A DNA stretch of 64,000 nt from Hortaea werneckii (taxonomy: Eukaryota > Ascomycota > Dothideomycetes > Mycosphaerellales > Teratosphaeriaceae). The stretch spans positions 868,001 to 932,000 of the forward strand of contig JBAOKB010000048.1 of NCBI GenBank assembly GCA_037044905.1, written 5' to 3'. Made by a program: the position numbers and the translations under genes. The notes under the pieces are model-generated. The model saw nothing but the letters and a program-made list of their open reading frames with translations. It was not told where the DNA came from and searched no databases. This document shows, piece after piece, positions 57,202-64,000 of this stretch. The number at the start of each line of letters is the position of its first letter. The first letter of the stretch is position 1.

Positions 57202-58397
57202 TTAATTCGCCTGGTAAACCCTGAAGCTCGAAAACTCCCAGTAAGCCTTCTCATACGCCGAAGCGTTGTTCGCCACGAAATCTGTACATTGCCCTGGGCA
57301 TCCCCACTCGTCAGAGTAAACGGATGTTTGCCCAGCCCAGGAGCCACACAAGTCAATGTTGGCAATGATGCTCTGATTTTTAAAGTGCGACGAAATGTCG
57401 CAGTTGGTGCCTGGAAAGTCCGCAGTAGCTTCTCCCCACGTACTCGGATCCGGCGCCGAAGTGTTGGAGACGTCTGTGGGGATGTCGGAGGGTACGCTGC
57501 CACGGGGAAAGAACCACACGCGGATACCCTCATTCCGCCACTCCATTGCGTAGACGCCGCCTCCAATGTTGTTGAATGCTTCGCCAAACGATTGCTTGGA
57601 GCCTTGAACACCACAACCCTGTTGGTCGCCGGCTTTGGCGTAGCAGTTCTTATCGAGAACGTCGCCGGTCTCCTTGCGCTTGACGTCCATCTTGCAGTGT
57701 TTGCTGGTGTGCAACGTCATCTGGTTGCCTGTGTTGCCCTGATTCACAGACTCCATGACATCGATTTCGCCTGAGAGGTGTTAGCTGAAAGCCACGATCA
57801 TTAACGCACACACAAATAAGACTCACCATTTTCAGGCCAGTTGCTTGGGTCAGAAAGCCAAAGAGCAGGCCATGTGCTGCAGCCATACGGCGAATGGAGG
57901 ACATCAAAGATGAAGAGACCCTCGTCATAAGTTTGCTTTGATGTCACTCGAACAGAGAACCGCCCAGTGCTGGAATCAGTTCCAGAGTTGTAGTCCACTC
58001 TTAGCACAGCAGAGTCCTCACCGGCATACGTCAGGTTGTATTGCTGAGCTGTCGTGTTTGGCACATAGTGCACAAAACCAGATGTAGGGTCGTATCCAGT
58101 GAAGTAGTTGAAGTTATCGAAGAAGTCGGTGCCATGATAAGTATCCTTAAGGGTGTAGTTGAGAGGGCTGTAATCCGGGTAAGATCCTGAAGCTGCTCTT
58201 GAGCCCAGCACGGCTGCTATGATGATAACCGCAATTAGAACGCATACGCCGATGGCAACAGCGATCATGGTTTTCTTGGTCCAATTCTTGGGCGCCCATT
58301 TCGACCCAGTTCCTGCCTGGGCCTTATCGTATGAGGGTGGTGGACCATAGGGATCGCTGTCTATGGCGAATCCGCTCTTGTTCTGGAACCGGTCCAT
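57202..58397 (-). CDS. GH16 endo-1,3(4)-beta-glucanase-like, type II membrane protein
   Basis: Exons 58397-57827 and 57770-57202; the 56-nt intron has GTGAGT, a GCTAACAC branch site and CTCAG. 379 residues. A cytosolic N-terminus (about 42 residues, Pro/Tyr-rich) precedes a single membrane anchor (about 44-66, VAIGVCVLIAVIIIAAVLG). The catalytic domain follows, with the GH16 ExDxxE motif EIDVME at residues 192-197 (Glu192 nucleophile, Glu197 acid/base by family knowledge). The motif is interrupted just upstream by the intron. Other marks are HSPYGCSTWPALWL and QMTLHT. It probably remodels beta-glucan at the cell surface. Several NxT/NxS glycosylation sites fit an extracellular domain. Confidence 0.93.
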
Positions 58398-59392
58398 TGC
58401 GCTGGATTAGTACTTCCCCAAATGTCCCTAGGTATGTACGGACAACGCTAAAGCGGTGGTGAGGCAAGAATACCAAGAGAGACGGCGAGTGCGATCATTA
58501 AGTCTTGAAAAGAAAAGAAAGCTTCGCCTCGAGCTTGACCTACCCACAGTTATAGGTCAACGTATGTAAAACTGGTAAGTGCTTTACATTACGCGTATCA
58601 ACCCAAGAGATGTGGCTTCCCTGCCATGCCTGGACTTCTATCGCTCTTTTGATTTTCAGGGCTCCAGCCGCACTCGCCGCAATAGGGCTCACTGCGTGCG
58701 TGGTGAATGGCGTTGACGCGTAGTGGGCTCCACCCTTCGAAGCTTGCCGGACTCCGAGACGCCATGGTAACGTTGTCGTCACTATGTTAGGAACGATGCC
58801 AATCTTGTTGATCTGCCACCGCTTATTAAGTAGTTCCTTTAGTGGTTTCATCCACTTTCAGTTAATGGGCATGCCCTACCTCCTACATTCCCGTGCAAGA
58901 AGACCACCATCCCCACGTCTTGCTACTGAATTACTACAGTGTGTATGGGCATGTTACTCGGTAGGTAAGCAGTGGACGGGAGCGGGAGCGGCTCTAGCCC
59001 TCGCTTGTCTTGGCACGCCTCTGGTGCAGCATCACCTGCAAGTTGCAACTACATAGTAGTATCCCTGTAGGCAGTCACAAACGACCTCACTTCATCAACT
59101 CTGCGTGAGAGGTCGAACAGAACTTGAGCATTCACTCTTACTGAGTCACAAGAGGCGAAGTGAGCGGTCAGGAGATCGCGGCTTGTTTCTTGACGTAGAC
59201 AAATCTCAACATGCGCATCCACTTTGGTGAATACACACGTGCGTTTGACTGATTTCTAGGCCCGGCTTTCGACACACTCCTGCCTAAGGCTCGATACACC
59301 CAACCCGAGGCACCTTCAAGTACAATCACAACACGTGAGTCAATTTATGCGGTTGCTGCACATCTTTTGACCGACTTCGTCGTGACACTTCA
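58398..59392. promoter_or_regulatory. Divergent promoter region, GH16 and F-box genes
   Basis: About 1 kb between two divergent start codons. No gene seen, and no repeated site recognised. Confidence 0.4.
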
Positions 59393-62300
59393 ATGGCGAA
59401 CTTTTGGAGCGACTCTGGCTGCAGCAACCCCTTTGACGCCGACATCACACCTCCCAACACAGTCGATGAAGTCCCTCCAATCGGCGCACTAAAATCTTCC
59501 TTTTTCATCGGATCTGCTGCTCGTCAACAGAACGAACCGCCCAGGAGACGGCTGAGCTGCACCACCCGTCAACCTCATTCAGATCCATCCAGATCGAGTG
59601 ACGTTTGCTCCTCTGTGCCGAACATCAGGAGCTCTTCCACCTTAAATCCCGAGGCTGTAGAGTATGTGCCCACCATGACGGCCTCCACTAAGAGGAAGGC
59701 CTCTTTCTCAGCGTCCGCTGGCAGCTCGAAGGGTTCTCCGTACGCTGGCAAGGCTACAATCAAGGCTTCAGGGAGCTCGTTGCACAAGAAGCCTGTATTG
59801 ATACCCCATGAAGCCCTTTTTGGCAAGAGCGACTCGGCTGCTCCAGCGTTTCAAGACTTCGGTCTCAAGAATTCTCTCTCAAATGGAGGGCCAGCGGAAC
59901 CGACATTGATCGGAGATGATCAGAGTGACTCGGACGTCGCCAGTGATGCACCTCAAAACTTTACGACAGGCATTCCGCTGAGCAACTACCCCGGGAATTT
60001 GCACGCAGAAGTCTTAGAGCTAATGTTACCTCACAAAACCGTGCCGAAGTTCTCTGTCATTCTGATAGAGCATGGCGACAACGGAACTCAGTATCCGCGA
60101 GGCACTACGCCGTTTGCCACACGATACCTTCCATTGTGCTCTGCATCAAACCATGGCAAATCTGATGACGGCTTCAGTATTCCCTTACGCCATCGCCTTA
60201 GCATCGAGAAAGCGAGTGGCAAGCAGAAGGAGCCTTGCATCTCGTGGCCGGTTGGCATTGTGCCAAAGGAAATTTTTGACATGATCACAGGGAATCTGAC
60301 GAGAGAAGATGTTAAGAGCATGCGACTTGTCAACAAGGAATTCGAAGGGAAAGTCTCGAGCTCCCTATTCTACAGCTCTGTCGTACCTTTCAATACGGAG
60401 CTGTACGACATGATCGGCATTGAGGCAAAAAGCAACAGTCGTCAAGCCACGCTCAGAACCACAGACCAGTCCCAGTCGAGAAGCAGAGACAAGATGAAAG
60501 TAGAGCCACAGGTCAAGAACTTCGATTCAGGTGGCATTCACTGGCAAAACGCCAAAGAAGATGCGCAGGGTAAGATGTACAAAGGACATGGACTCAAGGT
60601 TTTCCAAGGCTTTGGGCCTCACATCAAGCGCTTTGGTATGAGTTTCGAGGTCACAGAAGAGCAGCTTGCCCAGCCTCCGGTGAAAAACGAGCTCTATCAG
60701 GTTGACTCGTACCACGGGTCATACGACTGGCCTCAACAATTTTACACACGCTTCGACAACTTAGCCGGGCTGGAGCGTACTGCTGACGAAACCTCTCGGA
60801 TGAAGGCAGCTTTCAGCCATCTCGGCATGGTGCAGGAGCTTGGTCTTGCAATTGATAGTGGTCTAGGATGGCTGCGTGGCCTGGACACGTCTGTACGTGC
60901 TCGCCTATCTGAGCGTCCAGCTTCGGTTTTCGGCATGTCATTGGAAGGCGAGAAGCTCCGCTCGCAAGCTGCAAAGGAGTTCTGGACGGCCATGCGTGAA
61001 TCGCATGAGAGCCAACAGAGGCAAGCTTATCACCAGAAAACGAAAGAAGTCAGTGTGGCTTACCGTGAGCTTGATGTTACGGCATCAGATCTTGCCGGAA
61101 TAAAGGGAAGCGTCTATGCCAACTCGAAGCTGTGGCCTACCCTAGAGAACCCGCTATTCTTGGAACGTATAACGGGCGCGAAGCCGAAGAAGCGTCTTGG
61201 TGTGCTCTACACTACCTCCGTGCAGCCAGAGACGGACCAGCATGTCGTAGCTCGTGCACCTGTTGTACCGAACGATCTGAAAAAGGAGCAGAAAGAGTGG
61301 CTGTTGGAGACTGAGTGGGCGCAAAGAGCCTTTCTAGAGTCTTACATGCTTTCAGTCACCGACAACGTTCAAGTATTCGAAAAAGTCTCGACACTGACGA
61401 TCGCAAAAATTTCGAGCGGTCTTCTGCCGATGCTAGCGAGGGAGGCATTCTGGAATGCCCTGCCCTCGCTTGCCAAGGTTACTCTACATGTCAAAGCCGA
61501 TTGGCGTTCTGTCACCAAGGATGATGCTGGAATGGCATGTGTATGCCCAGAATCACCATCTGATGCGGTGGTCCCGTTTCATGATCTCCTAGTCCAACGC
61601 CTCGTTGGACACCAGACTATCAAGACACTCGACATCGGGTGGGTGGATTGCGGAGAGCACGCTGAAGGGATCTTTGCGCGCAACAACCATCTCCTTCCAG
61701 CACCGATCTCTAAGCCGGAAAAGATGCTGACAGTCCGAGCCACTGGACTCGTTTTCACGCATTTGGAACACCTTACTCTGACGAACTGTTGGCTGTCACC
61801 ACCGGCTCTAAGGCATCTTGTCAGAAGCCATGCAAAGCACAATCTGACCAAGCTTACGCTCGACTCGGTATCGATCACTGCGGACCCAGGCGGAAGTGCC
61901 GCTGCGCAGCATAATAATCCAATGTTTGCGGGTCTGGGGGCAATAGGCGGCGGTCAGGGCCATATGCAGCCTCCTCCTCCTGCCCCAGCGCCAAACCCTC
62001 TAACAAACACACAATCGACCTGGAACCAGAATTTGTTTTTCACAGGGCCAAATCTGCCGCAGGCACAAGGGAATCCCCAAATGCAGCAGCCTGTGATCGG
62101 AGGTCACCAGGCAAATGCTAACCTCCCGATGATGTTCCAGGCGCAAGCCATGCAAGCAGCTGGTCAGATTCCGGTACAAAACTTCGGTCCAGCAGCAGCG
62201 CCGGCAGCAGCATATCAGGTAGCTCACGCACTGGATGGGCTGGATGGCTATCGTCTAGGCTCCTGGCCGGATATCATCGACACTATCTCGCCTGGACAAG

Positions 62301-62743
62301 GGTTCAGCGACTACCTGGAACCACCGAAGCCGTGGGAGGAGCAACCGCCCGCCCGCGAACCCACAGCTCTCACAACCATCGAGTTCAAATCGTGCGGCTA
62401 CGTTCTACTCCCCAGCAATCCCCTGCTGGACCAGTCCGCATTGGAGAGGCGGGAGCGGACGCCCTCGCAGCGCGTCGTCGAGCACCGAACCTCCTGGTTC
62501 AGCCAGCGGGCCACCGCGCTGTTCCCCTCGATGATGACGAGCTCGGATTGCTTCTTGGGGAAACTCTTACCGCATATGCCGGCGCGTGAGCTCGAGGCGT
62601 TGCTGCTCGTGTGGGGTTTGCGAGAGGGCTGGGAAGATGAGGAGAAAGCTGAGGAGGCGGAATGGGATGGCCACTTGCCTGGGGGCACGGGGAGGTTCTC
62701 TGGGGTGGTTGGTGTACAGGAATTCGGCGCCGACGGAGGGTAA
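59393..62743 (+). CDS. F-box protein, large
   Basis: Single exon, 1116 residues (MANFWSDSGCS). The first 230 residues are Ser/Pro-rich and disordered. An F-box-like motif lies at about residues 288-335 (GIVPKEIFDMITGNLTREDV, MRLVNKEFEGKVSSSLFYSSV). The middle (340-820) is globular, with scattered Leu-rich stretches that look like degenerate leucine-rich repeats (IKTLDIGWVD, LEHLTLTNCWLSPPALRHL, LTKLTLDSV). A Pro/Gln/Asn-rich stretch (about 845-945) follows, then an acidic end. F-box proteins link substrates to SKP1-cullin ubiquitin ligases; the target is unknown. Frame intact over 3.3 kb. Confidence 0.88.
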   Translation: MANFWSDSGCSNPFDADITPPNTVDEVPPIGALKSSFFIGSAARQQNEPPRRRLSCTTRQPHSDPSRSSDVCSSVPNIRSSSTLNPEAVEYVPTMTASTKRKASFSASAGSSKGSPYAGKATIKASGSSLHKKPVLIPHEALFGKSDSAAPAFQDFGLKNSLSNGGPAEPTLIGDDQSDSDVASDAPQNFTTGIPLSNYPGNLHAEVLELMLPHKTVPKFSVILIEHGDNGTQYPRGTTPFATRYLPLCSASNHGKSDDGFSIPLRHRLSIEKASGKQKEPCISWPVGIVPKEIFDMITGNLTREDVKSMRLVNKEFEGKVSSSLFYSSVVPFNTELYDMIGIEAKSNSRQATLRTTDQSQSRSRDKMKVEPQVKNFDSGGIHWQNAKEDAQGKMYKGHGLKVFQGFGPHIKRFGMSFEVTEEQLAQPPVKNELYQVDSYHGSYDWPQQFYTRFDNLAGLERTADETSRMKAAFSHLGMVQELGLAIDSGLGWLRGLDTSVRARLSERPASVFGMSLEGEKLRSQAAKEFWTAMRESHESQQRQAYHQKTKEVSVAYRELDVTASDLAGIKGSVYANSKLWPTLENPLFLERITGAKPKKRLGVLYTTSVQPETDQHVVARAPVVPNDLKKEQKEWLLETEWAQRAFLESYMLSVTDNVQVFEKVSTLTIAKISSGLLPMLAREAFWNALPSLAKVTLHVKADWRSVTKDDAGMACVCPESPSDAVVPFHDLLVQRLVGHQTIKTLDIGWVDCGEHAEGIFARNNHLLPAPISKPEKMLTVRATGLVFTHLEHLTLTNCWLSPPALRHLVRSHAKHNLTKLTLDSVSITADPGGSAAAQHNNPMFAGLGAIGGGQGHMQPPPPAPAPNPLTNTQSTWNQNLFFTGPNLPQAQGNPQMQQPVIGGHQANANLPMMFQAQAMQAAGQIPVQNFGPAAAPAAAYQVAHALDGLDGYRLGSWPDIIDTISPGQGFSDYLEPPKPWEEQPPAREPTALTTIEFKSCGYVLLPSNPLLDQSALERRERTPSQRVVEHRTSWFSQRATALFPSMMTSSDCFLGKLLPHMPARELEALLLVWGLREGWEDEEKAEEAEWDGHLPGGTGRFSGVVGVQEFGADGG

Positions 62744-63807
62744 TGGGGTCGGAGGGGCGTAAGAGGGGTCAACGTGGAAATTTTGGAGGGTGTCCACTGT
62801 GCTGCCCAATCTTTTTGCGGGACATTATGAGCGATTTTCGGGACCAGATGGCGTTTGTGGGATTTTCTTACTATGGGAATGATTTGAGCGAGACGATGAT
62901 ACCACACGGGGCGATGAATGCCTCATTGCTAATAGCAAGGCGTTGGCTGGCGTTCATCCTTGATTATAGTCTACCACTGCTCAAATAGCTTCAGATGATG
63001 CAGTCCGAGAGAAGGGTAGTGCTTCAAACTATGAGATTCGTTCCAACAATATGCTTCAATCACTGGCATCTGACCCGTACGAACGATCAAACCCGCAAAG
63101 TAACACGTCTCGAGGGTGTGAGAAAGAAGCCATACATGATGATGCTAGCTGATAAAATGATTCAAAAGTAAGGCACGCCGCAGAAAAGAATAGCAACAGA
63201 AGCAATAACAGCGACAAATTATGGAGCTCCCACTCCCCGTGAATGCGCCCCTTTTTTCCGCCCCCCCTTTCGCTTTTAAATGGGTATCGTAAGTGGCCAT
63301 GAAATCAGGTAACTCCGCCCAATGCTTGTAAAAAAAGGCTCGTGCATATGTCCGTCTTCCTTGACCTTGCTGCTGTGCAGTATCGTCTCTGGCAGGGGTT
63401 GATGGGGGTGGTAAAGGAAGTCGCGTACACAGTCAAGGATCGCGGAAAAGCAGAGCGTTGACGTGGCGAAAGCCGATTAGGGGAGGTGGGAGGGATTTGG
63501 GGTTGATGGTGACAGGGATTTGCTTTAGGTTAGTAGTAGCTTGTCTTAAGTTTCTTACCTGCGATTTGGCGAGGGTTACTTCCGTTTGTTGGGTTTGCGC
63601 TGGGCTGGAGGTTAGCTGTTGGTTGACTTTGGTGCGCCAGGTGATCCGCGTGTGGCCATGTCAAGGAGTGCGGGTAGAGCTGTTCCATAGCGGGGCGGTT
63701 GGTCCTTGGGCGGAATTTTTGGTTGCACGACCGGCCGATGCAACGGAGGAAAGACTTGCTCTGGACATCACTAAGACAGCAAGCCTATGTGATGAGGTGA
63801 GGTCCAC
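62744..63807. other. Convergent intergenic region
   Basis: Just over 1 kb between the F-box gene and the minus-strand partial gene. Contains a C-rich patch at about 63248-63270. The plus frame 63458-63874 overlaps the end of the minus-strand gene and is probably its shadow. Confidence 0.4.
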
Positions 63808-63999
63808 TCAGTCCGAGCGTGTCTTCTTCGTCTCTGGTTCGTCGTCATCGAAATCGATTTCATCGTCGTCATAATCGTCGCGCGACCGCTTGCCGAGAGG
63901 CGAGTCGGTAGTGGAGGCATTTAGGCCAGCCTCCGAAGCCTTTCGAGCCTCATGTTGTTCGGTTGTCTCTTCATCAAAGTCTATATCATCGTCAATGTT
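63808..63999 (-). CDS. Acidic protein, 3' end only
   Basis: The minus-strand frame runs from the window edge to a TGA at 63810-63808 and gives 63 C-terminal residues. It is made of acidic clusters (NIDDDIDFDEE, DDYDDDEIDFDDDE) around basic patches (GKRSRD) and ends TKKTRSD, like the tail of a nuclear protein with an NLS-type signal (inference). The family cannot be told from this piece. The opposite-strand frame over the same bases is low-complexity Ser and is a shadow. Confidence 0.65.
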   Translation of the reverse strand, partial: NIDDDIDFDEETTEQHEARKASEAGLNASTTDSPLGKRSRDDYDDDEIDFDDDEPETKKTRSD

Positions 64000-64000
64000 T

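Noticed and set aside
63458..63874. 138-residue plus-strand frame at the window end
   Set aside because: Its Ser-rich end is the antisense of the acidic minus-strand coding sequence; the rest is Leu/Cys/Trp-rich chance sequence.

Overview
The window is nuclear DNA of a filamentous ascomycete (Pezizomycotina). Most introns are 50-100 nt with GT..AG ends and CTAAC/CTAAT-like branch sites, genes are compact and lie on both strands, and several products belong to families I associate with filamentous fungi (DUF4246, DUF4202, a long-chain alcohol oxidase with an N-terminal extension, RDH54/TID1, a fungal C2H2 protein). A dothideomycete is my best guess, but that placement is inference. I found no rRNA, tRNA, CRISPR array or intact transposon.

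Layout. 0-16 kb: the 3' end of an unknown gene, an EST1/SMG7-family protein (-), a C2H2 zinc-finger protein (+), an unrecognised protein (+), a cupin protein (-), an RDH54/TID1-like recombination translocase (+), a short-chain dehydrogenase (+), an MFS transporter (-) and a DUF4202 protein (+). 17-34 kb: an OSH1-type oxysterol-binding protein (+), a long-chain alcohol oxidase (-), a FYVE protein (+), a DUF4246 protein (+), two four-helix membrane proteins (+) and a 12-cysteine small secreted protein (+). 34-42 kb: two coiled-coil proteins (-), a decayed tandem-repeat array, the divergent pair PRP18 (-)/SAP18 (+), and a Pro/Ser/Thr-rich ORF (-). 42-64 kb: SEC63 (+), a NIPA-type magnesium transporter (+), a protein with an E-set/CBM48-like N-terminus (-), a BTB protein with a likely second BTB-like unit (-), a GST (-), a complex I B15-like subunit split over four exons (+), a membrane-anchored GH16 glucanase (-), an F-box protein (+) and the 3' end of an acidic protein (-).

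This is mainly a housekeeping neighbourhood. SEC63 (ER translocation), OSH1-like protein (ER contact sites and sterol transport) and FYVE protein (PI3P membranes) serve the endomembrane system. PRP18, SAP18 and EST1/SMG7 act in RNA processing or decay. I see no biosynthetic cluster. The most accessory-looking parts are the cysteine-rich secreted protein at 33.7 kb and the repeat array at 36.3-37.8 kb.

A striking feature is that six genes between 2.6 and 15.7 kb can be read only by switching frame. All of these switches go the same way, as if one base were missing each time (about 16 sites, 17 bases). The protein between switches is well preserved, and I saw no such break in genes from 17 kb onward. 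Local consensus error is the simplest explanation; real decay is the alternative. Entries for these genes give the whole span and the switch points.
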